Shown here one piece after another: positions 1 to 8,880 of a stretch of DNA of 64,000 nucleotides. Source of the DNA: DASSYK01 sp036258315 (lineage in GTDB: Bacteria > Actinomycetota > Thermoleophilia > Solirubrobacterales > 70-9). Location: NCBI GenBank assembly GCA_036258315.1, contig DATADX010000042.1, positions 27,322 through 91,321 on the forward strand, given 5' to 3'. The notes under the pieces were generated by a model. The model was not told the DNA's origin. It searched no databases and saw nothing but the letters and a program-made list of their open reading frames with translations. Numbering within the stretch: the stretch's first letter is position 1; every line of letters begins with the position of its first letter. Both the position numbers and the translations under genes were made by a program.

Positions 1-1956
1 AACAGCGCCACCGCGCCGACGGGCGGCTTCGGCGGCGGGATCGACGCCGACACCGATGCAAGCGCGAGCCTGGTCCACACCACGGTCGCAGGCAACGCCT
101 CGAACGGCAGCGCGGATGGCGTTGTCGCGTCGTTCGCCGCCAGCTTCACGGTTCGCGGCTCCGTCCTCAACGGACCGGACGAGGCCGCCGTCTGCTCCGG
201 CAATCCGACGAGCGGCGGCCACAACGTCGCCAGCGGGCTCAGCTGCGGTCTCGGCGGAACCGGCGACGTCCAGCACGTCGATCCCGGGCTGCTCGCCCTC
301 GCCGACAACGGCGGCCCCGACGCCGGCGCCCCCGGCCGGCTCCGTCCCCTCCTCACCCACGGGCTCGCGGCGACGAGTCCCGCCGTCGACAGGGTCCCCG
401 CCGCGAGCTGCGACGACGAGCGCCCGCCGAACGACCTGCTCGAGGACGAGCGAGGCTTCCCGCGGCCCTTCCCGGCCGCCTGCGACGCGGGCTCGTATGA
501 GCTGGTCACGTGCGGATCGGCGGTGGCCGACGGGTCGACCATCCTCGGCACCGCGGCGAGCGACACGATCTCCGGCACCGCCGGCCCCGACGTGATCCTC
601 GGGCTCGGCGGAGGCGACGAGATAACGGGTGGGGGAGGAGACGACACGCTCTGCGGCGGTGACGGCGACGACGACTTCGTCGAGGGCGCCGTGCCGAGCG
701 GCGCCGACGCGCTCCACGGCGGCGCGGGGGCGGGCGATCGCGCCGACTACGGCCTGCGCACGAACCCGATCGTCGCCGACCTCGACGGCGCCGCCGACGA
801 CGGCGAAGCCTGTCCCGGCGGTTCCTGCGAAGACGACGAACTGCGTGGCGACATCGAGGAGATCGAGGGAGGCTCGGCGGCCGATGCGCTGACCGGGGAC
901 GACGGCGCGAACGGGCTGATCGGAAACGGCGGCAACGACCACCTGGTCGGGCTGGAGGGGGCTGACGCTCTGCTGGGGCTGGAGGACATCGATACCGCCG
1001 GATACGAGGAGCGGCTCGCGGGGGAGGGCGTCGCGGCCACGCTCGGGACTTCAGGCGGCAACGGCAACGCGGACGACGGCGCCGGCGACGACCTCGCGAA
1101 CGGGGTCGAGAACCTGATCGGCGGCGCGGGGGACGACGCGCTGAGCGGAAACGGCGGCGTCAACGCGCTCAGCGGCGGCGCCGGGGCGGACGTGCTCGAC
1201 GGCCGCGACCACGGCGACAGCCTCGACGGTGGCGCCGCGCTGGACACGGCCCTCTACTCCACCGGTGGAGGCGTGGCGGTGAATCTCGCCACCGGGTCGG
1301 TCACCGGCGCCCAGGGCGCCGACACCCTGAGCCTGATCGAGAACGCCGTCGGCTCCTCGGCGAACGACGTGCTCGTCTCCGGGCCGGGCGACAACTCCCT
1401 CGACGGCGGCGCCGGGACCGACACGGTCAGCTTCGAGCTCGGCTCGCAGCCGGTCGTTGCGAGCCTTCTGACCGGCGTCGCGACGGGCGATGCAGCCACC
1501 GCGGACGCGCTCGCGCGCCTCGAGAACATCGAGGGCACCGACTTCGGCGACACGCTGACGGGGAACGGCGTCTCCAACGCCCTCTCTGGCGGCGCCGGCG
1601 ACGACACCCTGACCGGAAACGGTGCCGCCGACGAGCTCGGACTCGGAGCCGGCAACGACACCGCGAACGCTCAGGACGGCGTCACCGACACGATCGAGTG
1701 CGGCGGCGGGGGCACGGACACCGGCAGCTTCGACGTGACGCCCGACGAGACCTTCGTGTCCTGCCCGAACGGCGACGGCGACGCGCTCGTCGACATCGTC
1801 GATCTCTGCCCGGCCCAATCCGGGACGCTTCCGACCGGCTGCCCCGCTCCGGTCGTCACAGCGCCGACGCCACCGGCGGCGAAGGCCTGCCGGAAGGGCT
1901 TCAAGCTGAGGAAGGGCAAGTGCGTGAAGAAGAAGCAGCGCAGGAAGCTGGCGTAG
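1..1956 (+). CDS. Secreted choice-of-anchor Q / Ca-binding repeat protein, 5' truncated
   Basis: The frame is open from base 1, so the gene starts upstream of the window and 651 residues are visible. Residues ~95-165 look like a choice-of-anchor Q domain (LADNGGPDAG, ATSPAVD, DERGFPRP, CDAGSYE), the usual end of a parallel beta-helix protein. After it come RTX/hemolysin-type repeats (GGGGDD, GGAGADVLDG, GNGGVNALSGGAG) that bind calcium in this family. The tail has CRKGFK, KGKC and a Lys/Arg-rich end. The protein is probably exported to the cell surface, but the signal peptide lies outside the window. An internal ATG at 523 is not the true start, because the conserved anchor domain lies before it. 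The ligand is unknown. Confidence 0.85.
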   Translation, partial: NSATAPTGGFGGGIDADTDASASLVHTTVAGNASNGSADGVVASFAASFTVRGSVLNGPDEAAVCSGNPTSGGHNVASGLSCGLGGTGDVQHVDPGLLALADNGGPDAGAPGRLRPLLTHGLAATSPAVDRVPAASCDDERPPNDLLEDERGFPRPFPAACDAGSYELVTCGSAVADGSTILGTAASDTISGTAGPDVILGLGGGDEITGGGGDDTLCGGDGDDDFVEGAVPSGADALHGGAGAGDRADYGLRTNPIVADLDGAADDGEACPGGSCEDDELRGDIEEIEGGSAADALTGDDGANGLIGNGGNDHLVGLEGADALLGLEDIDTAGYEERLAGEGVAATLGTSGGNGNADDGAGDDLANGVENLIGGAGDDALSGNGGVNALSGGAGADVLDGRDHGDSLDGGAALDTALYSTGGGVAVNLATGSVTGAQGADTLSLIENAVGSSANDVLVSGPGDNSLDGGAGTDTVSFELGSQPVVASLLTGVATGDAATADALARLENIEGTDFGDTLTGNGVSNALSGGAGDDTLTGNGAADELGLGAGNDTANAQDGVTDTIECGGGGTDTGSFDVTPDETFVSCPNGDGDALVDIVDLCPAQSGTLPTGCPAPVVTAPTPPAAKACRKGFKLRKGKCVKKKQRRKLA

Positions 1957-1999
1957 ACGGCCGACGAGCTGCCCGTCCAGCGCCGGCGTCCGCGCCCCT

Positions 2000-2005
2000 T
2001 ACCCT
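2000..2005 (+). promoter_or_regulatory. -10 element (TACCCT) for asd
   Basis: TACCCT lies 7 nt before the GTG at 2013, so transcription would begin at or next to the start codon. No Shine-Dalgarno sequence is visible. Confidence 0.5.
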
Positions 2006-2012
2006 GTAGGGC

Positions 2013-3065
2013 GTGAGCGCGGAGAACGGATACAGGGTCGGCGTCGTCGGCGCGACCGGCGCGGTCGGCTCGACGATTCTCGACGTCCTGGCCGAGCGCA
2101 GGTTCCCGGCGGGTGAGGTCGTGCCGCTCGCCTCGGCCCGATCGGCCGGCAGCCGCGTCCCGTTCGACGGCACCGAGCACGAGATCCGCGAGCTGAACGA
2201 GGAGACGATCCACGGGCTCGATCTGGTCCTCAGCTCGGCCGGCGGCAGGATCAGCGCGGAGTGGGCGCCGAAGCTCGTCGCGGCGGGCGCAGTCGTCGTC
2301 GACAACACCAGCTTCTTCCGGATGGACGACGACGTGCCGCTCGTCGTCGCCGGCGTCAACGACGACGCCGTCGAGGGCCACAACGGGATCGTCGCCAACC
2401 CGAACTGCACGACGATGCAGCTGATGGTGGCGTTGAAGCCGATCCTCGACGCGGCGGGGATCGAGCGTCTGATCGTGTCCACGTATCAGTCGGTCTCGGG
2501 GACCGGGCGCAGCGCGATCGAGGAGCTGCGCGATCAGTCACGCGCGATCCTCGACGGGAAGCGGGTCGCGGCGAGGGTGTTTCCGCACCAGGTGGCGTTC
2601 AACGTGCTGCCCCAGGTCGAGACCTTCAAGGACGGGGACGACTACACGACCGAGGAGCGCAAGGTGATGCGCGAGACCCGCAAGATCCTCGGCTTCGGCG
2701 AGGAGGTCGGGATCTCGTCGACCTGCGTGCGGGTCCCCGTCGTCACCGGCCATTCCGAGTCCGTCAACGTTCAGACGCGGGACGACCTCTCCCCGGCGGA
2801 CTGTCGCGAGCTGCTCTCGAACGCACCTGGTTTGGTCGTGCTCGACGATCCGGGGGACGGGATCTACCCGCTCCCGATCGCCGCGGCCGGCCGCGACGAG
2901 GTGCTGGTCGGGCGGATCCGCCGCGATCCGTCCCACGAGCGCTGCCTGAATCTCTGGGTCGTCGGCGACAACCTGCGCAAGGGCGCCGCCACCAACGCGG
3001 TCCAGGTGGCCGAGCTGCTGCACCAGCGCGGCCTCGTCCGGGTGCCCGCCGCCGCCCAGCGCTAG
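2013..3065 (+). CDS. asd: Aspartate-semialdehyde dehydrogenase
   Basis: Makes L-aspartate-4-semialdehyde from aspartyl phosphate with NADPH, the branch point to lysine/diaminopimelate, threonine and methionine. The 350-residue protein has the N-terminal nucleotide motif GATGAVG, the catalytic-cysteine motif NPNCTTMQ (~residue 131) and the active-site motif around GHSESV. The length is normal for the family. The GTG start puts the nucleotide motif about 10 residues in, as in homologues. The gene stands alone between two Ca-repeat surface-protein genes, and its stop overlaps the stop of the convergent downstream gene by 4 bp (CTAG). Confidence 0.96.
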   Translation: MSAENGYRVGVVGATGAVGSTILDVLAERRFPAGEVVPLASARSAGSRVPFDGTEHEIRELNEETIHGLDLVLSSAGGRISAEWAPKLVAAGAVVVDNTSFFRMDDDVPLVVAGVNDDAVEGHNGIVANPNCTTMQLMVALKPILDAAGIERLIVSTYQSVSGTGRSAIEELRDQSRAILDGKRVAARVFPHQVAFNVLPQVETFKDGDDYTTEERKVMRETRKILGFGEEVGISSTCVRVPVVTGHSESVNVQTRDDLSPADCRELLSNAPGLVVLDDPGDGIYPLPIAAAGRDEVLVGRIRRDPSHERCLNLWVVGDNLRKGAATNAVQVAELLHQRGLVRVPAAAQR

Positions 3066-5290
3066 CGCCCCTTCCGGTTCCCGCCCTTCCCCTTTCTTCC
3101 CTTCCTTCCGTGCTGTCGCTTGTGCTGATGCCTCGCGCGCTTGCACCCGGTCGCGCCGGGGTCGAGGCGGTCGCGGACGACGCGGTTGCCTGCCGGGCCG
3201 CAGCGCAGGATCGCGTCGCGGCTGCGGTCGAAGGCGAACAGGAGGTCGCGGCCGCCGCCGCCGAAGAAGGAGTCGTGGCCCCGCTCCCCCCTGAGCACGT
3301 CGGCGCCGCCGAGGCCGTAGAGCACGTCGTCGCCCTCGTTGCCGAGGATCAGCGGGTTGTCCCGCCCGTCGCCGTAGAGGATGTCGCCGTGCCGGCTGCC
3401 CTCGAGGACCTCGTTGTCCGTCCGCACCCTGGTCGCCGCGCAGGGGACGACCCCGATCGCGTGGGCGGTCCCGCCGAGCGCGGCGACGACGCCGGTGTGA
3501 ATCGTCTGCCCGAAGCCGGCGATGTCGCCGGCACCGCCGCCTCCGCTGAAATCGTGGCCGTCGCACGGAGCCGAGGTGACGAGCTGGTCGCTGCCGTCGC
3601 CACCGGAGAGCGCGTCGCCGCCGGGCCCGGAGATCAGGGCGTCGTCCCCGGCTCCTGCGACGAGCCGGTCGGCGCCCGAGGGCCCGGCGATCAGGATCTC
3701 GGCGCCGTCCGCGGCGCTGATCGCATCGTCGCCATTGCCGCCGTCGAGGACGACGACCCCTGGATCCGGAAAGCCGCTGCCGAGCCCCAGCTGGTCGGGG
3801 CCGCCGCCGCCCCAGACGGTGGCGTAGCCGAGCGCCGCCGCCGGCTTCGCGCACGAGACTCTGACTGGTGAGGTCGGCGTGCAACCGGGGCCGGCTGCGA
3901 GCGCCGAGGACGAGGTGACGACGTAGGCACCGGCGTTGACCGAGATCGAGATGCTCTCCGCCTCGACGCCGAGCCCCCCGTGCACGAGCAGCCCGGGGTC
4001 GGGTCCGACCGCGTCGAGCGAGGCCTTCGCCCCGAGCGGCTCCGCATCACAGCTGATCTCGGCGAACGAGGCGCAGGTCTCGGAGCCGCCGAGCCCGCGG
4101 GCGATCCCGCCTCCTGCGCCGGTCAGGATGTCGTCGAAATCGGAGCCGGTCACGTTCTCGATGCCGGTGACCAGCTCCTGGGTGTCGTCGTCACCCGCGA
4201 TCGGCTGCAGTGGGTCGTCCAGCGCCCGCTCGGTCCTCAGGTTCACCCGGGCGCCGCTGATGCCGGCCTGCGGACCCGGCGGCGTCGCCGTCGCGTAGCT
4301 GATCGTGTCGGAGCCCGCGTCACCCCAGTGGTAGTCGACGTTGAAGTCCCCGCGCAGCAGGTCGTCGCCTCCGCCGCCGTGGATGTCGTCGACGCCGTGG
4401 CCGCCGGAGACCAGGTCGGCTCCCCTGCCCCCGAACAGCTCGTCGTCGACGAGCTGGCCGTAGAGGCGGTCCGCCCCCTGGTCCCCGTCGATCACGTCGC
4501 CGCCGGCGCCGCCGAGGACGCGGTCGGGGTCGCCACCGCCGTTGACCTCGTCGCCGCCCTCGCCGGCGACGATCGTGTCGCTGCCGCCACCGCCGCTGAT
4601 CAGGTCCCGCCCCGGGCCCGCATCGACGCGGTCGACCCCGCCGCCGGCCCGGATCCGGTCGCTGCCGGTCTCGCCGAGGAGCTCGTCGGCGTCGGTCCCG
4701 CCGCGGAGGCGATCGTCGCCGATCTGGCCGTCGACGAAGTCCGGGCCCGCGCCTCCGGCGAGCCGATCGCTGCCGCGGCTGCCGAGCACACGGTCGGGGC
4801 CGCCGCCGCCCGAGGCGGAGTCCTTCGCGCCTCCGGGCAGCACCAGGTCGCCGCCGGCTCCCCCCGAGAGAACGTCGGCTTCGCGGCCTCCGCGCAGGAC
4901 GTCCGGGCCGCTCGCGCCGCCGGCGTGGTCGTGTCCTCGCCCCAGCGCGACCTTGTCGGCGCCGCTCCCGGCGGCAACCCGGTCGGCCCCGCCGCCGGTG
5001 CTGACCCGATCGCCGCCGCCGGCGCCGGTCACGTGGTCGTTGCCTCGCCCCGAGCAGATCACGTCGCGCTTCCCTGAGCCCAGCACTCGGTCGGGGCCCC
5101 CGAAAGAGACGACGACGCGGCGCCTCCGCCCGCTCAGCTTCAGCACGTCGGCCCGATCGGTGCCGACGACGTTCGCTTTCTGTCCAGCGCAGCGCGGCGC
5201 CTTCTTCTTGCCGCGTGCGGGGTCGCCGGCCGCCAGGGGAGGGACGGCGAGGCAGAGCGCGACAGCGGCGAGGAGCCCAGCGCAACGCAC
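3062..5290 (-). CDS. Secreted RTX-type calcium-binding repeat protein
   Basis: 742 residues. A signal peptide (residues 1-22, MRCAGLLAAVALCLAVPPLA) is followed by a basic stretch and then a long run of nonapeptide-type repeats (GGGADRVAAGSGAD, GGAGPDFVDG, GGGGSDTIVAGEGGD) from ~80 to 330. There is a middle region of about 150 residues that looks less repetitive, and a second repeat block from ~500 to 690. The repeats form a calcium-bound parallel beta-roll in this family. The C-terminus is strongly basic (ends GGNRKGR after GCKR). The function is unknown: surface adhesin, matrix or enzyme-less scaffold are all possible. The GTG start at 5290 is supported by TAGAAT 7 nt upstream. Confidence 0.85.
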   Translation of the reverse strand: MRCAGLLAAVALCLAVPPLAAGDPARGKKKAPRCAGQKANVVGTDRADVLKLSGRRRRVVVSFGGPDRVLGSGKRDVICSGRGNDHVTGAGGGDRVSTGGGADRVAAGSGADKVALGRGHDHAGGASGPDVLRGGREADVLSGGAGGDLVLPGGAKDSASGGGGPDRVLGSRGSDRLAGGAGPDFVDGQIGDDRLRGGTDADELLGETGSDRIRAGGGVDRVDAGPGRDLISGGGGSDTIVAGEGGDEVNGGGDPDRVLGGAGGDVIDGDQGADRLYGQLVDDELFGGRGADLVSGGHGVDDIHGGGGDDLLRGDFNVDYHWGDAGSDTISYATATPPGPQAGISGARVNLRTERALDDPLQPIAGDDDTQELVTGIENVTGSDFDDILTGAGGGIARGLGGSETCASFAEISCDAEPLGAKASLDAVGPDPGLLVHGGLGVEAESISISVNAGAYVVTSSSALAAGPGCTPTSPVRVSCAKPAAALGYATVWGGGGPDQLGLGSGFPDPGVVVLDGGNGDDAISAADGAEILIAGPSGADRLVAGAGDDALISGPGGDALSGGDGSDQLVTSAPCDGHDFSGGGGAGDIAGFGQTIHTGVVAALGGTAHAIGVVPCAATRVRTDNEVLEGSRHGDILYGDGRDNPLILGNEGDDVLYGLGGADVLRGERGHDSFFGGGGRDLLFAFDRSRDAILRCGPAGNRVVRDRLDPGATGCKRARHQHKRQHGRKGRKGKGGNRKGR

Positions 5291-5297
5291 GGCGGCG

Positions 5298-5303
5298 ATT
5301 CTA
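5298..5303 (-). promoter_or_regulatory. -10 element (TAGAAT) for the RTX gene
   Basis: On the minus strand TAGAAT ends 7 nt before the GTG at 5290; no ribosome-binding site lies between. Confidence 0.5.
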
Positions 5304-5368
5304 TGTGGGCGGCATTCGCCGATGAGGCCGAGATGTGAACCCCGCGGCGGGCCGTGTATAAGGCCCGG

Positions 5369-6574
5369 ATGGAGCTGGGCTTCGGCGAGGTGATGCTCTA
5401 CGGCGGCGGGCTCCTCGCCGTCGCCGCCGCGCTCTCAGGGGTGATGCGCGGGACGGTCCTCTCGATCGCGGTGCTCTCGGTGACGGTCGGGTTGGTTCTC
5501 GCGGCGCTCGACGTGATCGAGGTCGACGCCGGCGACGAGAGCGTCATCCTGCTGATCGAGCTGGCGCTGATCGTCACCCTGTTCTCCGACGGCCTGTTCG
5601 TCGAGCGTGAGCTCCTGATCCTCCACTGGAGCGCGCCCGTTCGAGCGCTCACCCTGGCGATGCCGATCACCATGGTGCTGATCGCGCTCTGCGCGAAGGC
5701 CCTGTTCGGGGACCTGAGCTGGGCGGAGGCATTCCTGCTCGGCGCGGTCCTCTCGCCGACCGACCCGGTCGTCACCTCCGCCGTCGTCACGTCCCAGCGG
5801 GTCCCCGAGAGCGTCCGCCATACGCTCAACCTGGAGTCCGGGCTCAACGATGGGCTCGCGCTGCCCTTCGTCCTCTTCTTCATCATCCTCGCCTCCCCCG
5901 GCGGGGACGCCGGCCGGGAGGCGCTCGACCTGCTCGGCGAGGCCGTGATCGGGGCGGTGATCGGGGTCGTGCTCGGAGTTCTCGCCGGGCGGCTCACGCA
6001 TCACCTCCCGGGCGGCGGGATCGTCCGCCGCTACGAGGGGATCTACGCCCTCGGCGTCGGGATGTTCGCGTTCGGCCTCGCCGACGTCACGATCGGCAAC
6101 GGGTTCATCGCCACGTTCGTGTGCGGGATCGCGCTGGCCGCCGCCGACCACGACATCGCCGACGACTTCGTCGACTTCAGCGAGAACGTCAGCTCGATCC
6201 TCCAGGTCCTCGCCTTCTTCGTGTTCGGGGCGGTGATCGTCGCGACGGGGTACGACGGCGGGATCGGGGTGCTGATCCTGTTCATCGCCTTCGCCCTGCT
6301 GGTCGCGCGACCGGTCGCCGTCTGGATCTCGTTCCTGAACGTCGACATGCCGAAGCCCTACCGCGCGTTCATCGCCTGGTTCGGCCCGAAGGGGGTCGCC
6401 TCGATGCTGTTCGCGCTGTACGTGCTCAACTCAGCGGTGGCGGAGCGCAGCCTGATCTTCGAGGTGGCCGCGTTCGCGATCCTCGCCTCGATCATCGCGC
6501 ACGGGCTCACGGACACCGTCGGCGCCAGCTGGATCGAGCGCCGGATCGCCTCGGATTCCCGGCCGTCGGGGTAG
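5369..6574 (+). CDS. Cation:proton antiporter, NhaP/CPA1 type
   Basis: An integral membrane exchanger of Na+ or K+ for H+, with about 12 hydrophobic segments over 401 residues. The family motif is seen in the central region: LGAVLSPTDPVVTSAVV with ESGLNDGLALPFVL, matching the paired acidic residues of CPA1 antiporters. Start: the ATG at 5369 gives MELGFGEV and lies 6 nt after TATAAG; a GTG at 5354 in the same frame would overlap that element, so the ATG is preferred. There is no C-terminal TrkA-like domain. The gene stands alone, convergent with the sdh operon. Confidence 0.88.
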   Translation: MELGFGEVMLYGGGLLAVAAALSGVMRGTVLSIAVLSVTVGLVLAALDVIEVDAGDESVILLIELALIVTLFSDGLFVERELLILHWSAPVRALTLAMPITMVLIALCAKALFGDLSWAEAFLLGAVLSPTDPVVTSAVVTSQRVPESVRHTLNLESGLNDGLALPFVLFFIILASPGGDAGREALDLLGEAVIGAVIGVVLGVLAGRLTHHLPGGGIVRRYEGIYALGVGMFAFGLADVTIGNGFIATFVCGIALAAADHDIADDFVDFSENVSSILQVLAFFVFGAVIVATGYDGGIGVLILFIAFALLVARPVAVWISFLNVDMPKPYRAFIAWFGPKGVASMLFALYVLNSAVAERSLIFEVAAFAILASIIAHGLTDTVGASWIERRIASDSRPSG

Positions 6575-6607
6575 ATCGGCCGCTCGCGCCGGCTGCCGAG
6601 GCTCGCG

Positions 6608-7516
6608 CTAGGCGGGGGCGGCGGCGGGAGCGGCCTCGAGCCTCTGCTCGACCCACTCGGTCGGGGCGATGTGCCGGTTCATCCCGAGCTCCTTCGGCGT
6701 CAACCCGAGCGCGAGCCCGATCAGCTGCGGCAGGTGCAGGACCGCGAGGCCGAGGTCGCGGTTCACGACCTTCGCCGCCTCGGGCTGCTGCATGTCGAGG
6801 TTCAGGTGGCAGAGCGGGCACGGGGTGACGAGGCAGTCGGCGTCGGCGTCGAGCGCGTCGCCGACGTGGGTGCCCGCCTGGCGCAGCGACACCTCGCGGG
6901 CCATCGTGATGATCGGGAACCCGCAGCACTTGCGGGCGCCGTCGTACTCGACGACCTCGCCGCCGAGCGTCTCGATCAGGCGATCGAGGTAGAGGTCGCG
7001 CTCGGGGTGCTCCTCGTAGCCGAGCCGGTGGCGGGGGCGGAGGATGTAGCAGCCGTAGAACGGCCCCACCCTGAGGCCCTCGAGCGGCCGCTTCACCTGG
7101 GCCGCGAGCCTGTCGAGTCCGTAGTCCTCGACAAGCACCCAGAGGAAGTTCTTGTTCGAGAAGCCCTCCTTGTCGTAGGAGAGCCCCTCCGCGGCGAGCA
7201 CATCGTTGATGTGGGAGCGATACTCGGTGTCGGCGTCGAGCCGCTGCTGGCACTCCGACTGGGCGCCCTGGCACGTCGAGCAGATGTTCATCATCGGCAG
7301 GCCGGTCTGCTGGGCGAGCGCGAAGGTGCGGGCGTTGAGGGTGTCGGCGAGCTCCTGGTTGTGCTCGGCGATCACGCCGGCGCCGGTGCAGTTGGCGCGG
7401 TCGAGCTCGACCAGCTCGATCCCGAGCCGGTCCGCGACGAGCGCCATCGAGCCGTGCAGCTCGGTCGTGAAGCCGCGCGAGACGCAGCCCGGCCAGTAGG
7501 CAACCTTGAGATCCAT
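6608..7516 (-). CDS. CCG-domain (HdrB/SdhE-like) subunit of succinate dehydrogenase
   Basis: 302 residues with two cysteine-rich modules of the heterodisulfide-reductase-B type. In HdrB each CCG module holds a non-cubane Fe-S cluster. The C-terminal module is complete: C156, C197-C198-G, C233xxC236. The N-terminal one has C11, C43, C79xxC82, but its CC pair reads C43-T44 (NCTGAG), so it is degenerate. The gene is third in the operon after the flavoprotein and Fe-S genes; its ATG overlaps the Fe-S gene stop as TGATG. By analogy with class E succinate:quinone reductases it probably replaces the haem-b membrane anchor as the quinone- or electron-transfer subunit. A glycolate-oxidase-like GlpC role is an alternative but fits the context less well. 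Confidence 0.85.
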   Translation of the reverse strand: MDLKVAYWPGCVSRGFTTELHGSMALVADRLGIELVELDRANCTGAGVIAEHNQELADTLNARTFALAQQTGLPMMNICSTCQGAQSECQQRLDADTEYRSHINDVLAAEGLSYDKEGFSNKNFLWVLVEDYGLDRLAAQVKRPLEGLRVGPFYGCYILRPRHRLGYEEHPERDLYLDRLIETLGGEVVEYDGARKCCGFPIITMAREVSLRQAGTHVGDALDADADCLVTPCPLCHLNLDMQQPEAAKVVNRDLGLAVLHLPQLIGLALGLTPKELGMNRHIAPTEWVEQRLEAAPAAAPA

Positions 7517-8841
7517 CAGGACGCGCCTCCGGGGCCTGGCTTGCCGGTCTCGCTCGGGCCGGGCTCGGCCTGGCCGTGCTCGCCGCCCTGCACCGGCCCC
7601 TTGCTCAGCGTCTCCTCGTCGGGCTCGGGCTCGACGGCGGCCTCCGCGATCGCCTCGGCCTCGGGCACCGGCTCGTCCTGGTCGGCCTCCTCGCCCTTGA
7701 TGTAGAGGTTCAGCTCGACGCTGTGGCCCTCGGCGTGCGCGTAGATCCGCTTCACCTGGTCCTGGGCGCCGTCGGGGAGCTTCGGGTGGACGCCCGGGAT
7801 CAGCTTCGGGAGCGAGCGCATCTTCCCGGTGCGCAGACCCCGGATCGCGGTCGGGATCGACTCGAGCAGGCCCTTGATCGCCGCCGGACGGGGAACCAGC
7901 TTGCCCTTGACGCCGGGCGCGAGCGACTCCTGGAGCAGCAGCGACTCGTCGAGCGTGCCCTTCGACTCGATGATCTTGGTGAAGGCGTGCTCGTGGCGGC
8001 GGCCGTTGTTGACGTCGTCGATCTCGTACTCGTCGGACGCCGCGCGGCGCAGCCGCATGATCTGGTCCATCGGCGCGACCCCCTTCGGGCAGGCGTCGAT
8101 GCAGGAGAAGCAGTGGGTGCAGTCGTAGATCCCGTGCGGGTCGTTGGCGAGGTCGTGCAGGCGCTCCTTCGTCTGGGCGTCGCGCGGGTCCCCGACGAAC
8201 CGGTAGGCCTTCGCGAGCGCCGCGGGCCCGATGAAGTCCGGGTCGGCCTCCATCGAGAGGCAGGAGCTGACGCAGGCGCCGCACTGGATGCACGCCATCG
8301 ACTGGGTGACGTCGATCATCGACTCGGGGGGGACGACGTACTCGCGCTCGGGCGGGTCGCCCTCCGGCAGCAGCCACGGGGTGACTCGGCGGATCTTCGT
8401 CCAGTGCGTCGACTCCATGTCGGTGACGAGGTCCTTGATCACCGGCATGTTCCCCATCGGCTCGACCACTATCTCGACCTGTCCGTCGGCGGCGCCGAGC
8501 GGAGCCTCAGCAGCCCCCGCGCCCGCGTCGCCAGCCGCCGCCCCCGGACGCGAAGCGGAGGAGGCGGCGGATGATGTCCTTTCCGCCCAGTCCTGGGCCT
8601 CGCCGATCTGGGTCTTGCAGGCGAGGCCGGACTGGCCGTTGATCTTCATCCCGCACGACCCGCAGATCGCGGCGCGGCACGAGCAGCGGACCGACAGCGA
8701 GCCGTCGTCGCGATCCTTGGCCTGGAGAAGGCCGTCGAGCACGGACAGCGTCGGATCGAGATCGACGTCGAAGCTCTCCCAGTACGGGCCCTCGCCGGAC
8801 TCGGGCTGGAAGCGGCGGACCTTGAGCGTGTAGCTGGCCAC
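7516..8841 (-). CDS. sdhB: Succinate dehydrogenase/fumarate reductase iron-sulfur subunit
   Basis: Passes electrons from the flavoprotein through Fe-S clusters. The [2Fe-2S] ligands are C53, C55?, C60, C63 and C75 (CSCRAAICGSCG ... LACKT). Two ferredoxin-like motifs follow: C184xxC187xxC190xxxC194 and C241xxC244xxC247xxxC251P. The 441 residues are longer than usual (~250). There is an Ala/Ser/Gly-rich insert of about 37 residues (~84-120) just after the plant-ferredoxin domain, carrying a SSASRPG peptide encoded by a repeat (see findings), and an acidic/proline-rich C-terminal extension after ~375. The GTG start follows TAGGGT by 9 nt (8851-8856), so a second promoter inside the operon is possible. 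Confidence 0.93.
   Translation of the reverse strand: MASYTLKVRRFQPESGEGPYWESFDVDLDPTLSVLDGLLQAKDRDDGSLSVRCSCRAAICGSCGMKINGQSGLACKTQIGEAQDWAERTSSAASSASRPGAAAGDAGAGAAEAPLGAADGQVEIVVEPMGNMPVIKDLVTDMESTHWTKIRRVTPWLLPEGDPPEREYVVPPESMIDVTQSMACIQCGACVSSCLSMEADPDFIGPAALAKAYRFVGDPRDAQTKERLHDLANDPHGIYDCTHCFSCIDACPKGVAPMDQIMRLRRAASDEYEIDDVNNGRRHEHAFTKIIESKGTLDESLLLQESLAPGVKGKLVPRPAAIKGLLESIPTAIRGLRTGKMRSLPKLIPGVHPKLPDGAQDQVKRIYAHAEGHSVELNLYIKGEEADQDEPVPEAEAIAEAAVEPEPDEETLSKGPVQGGEHGQAEPGPSETGKPGPGGAS
8542..8563 (-). repeat. 22-nt in-frame repeat, copy in sdhB
   Basis: The minus-strand sequence CTCCTCCGCTTCGCGTCC plus GGGG is identical over 22 nt to 14486-14507 in an unrelated gene. In both places it is read in the same frame as SSASRPG and sits in a low-complexity insert. 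Confidence 0.75.
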
Positions 8842-8880
8842 TACGGCCTCACCCTACCGGCGCGAAAGCCGGGCTACGCA

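Noticed and set aside
600..1700. CRISPR-like or tandem DNA repeats in the Ca-repeat genes
   Set aside because: The periodicity is nonapeptide protein repeats with varied codons, not conserved DNA repeats with unique spacers.
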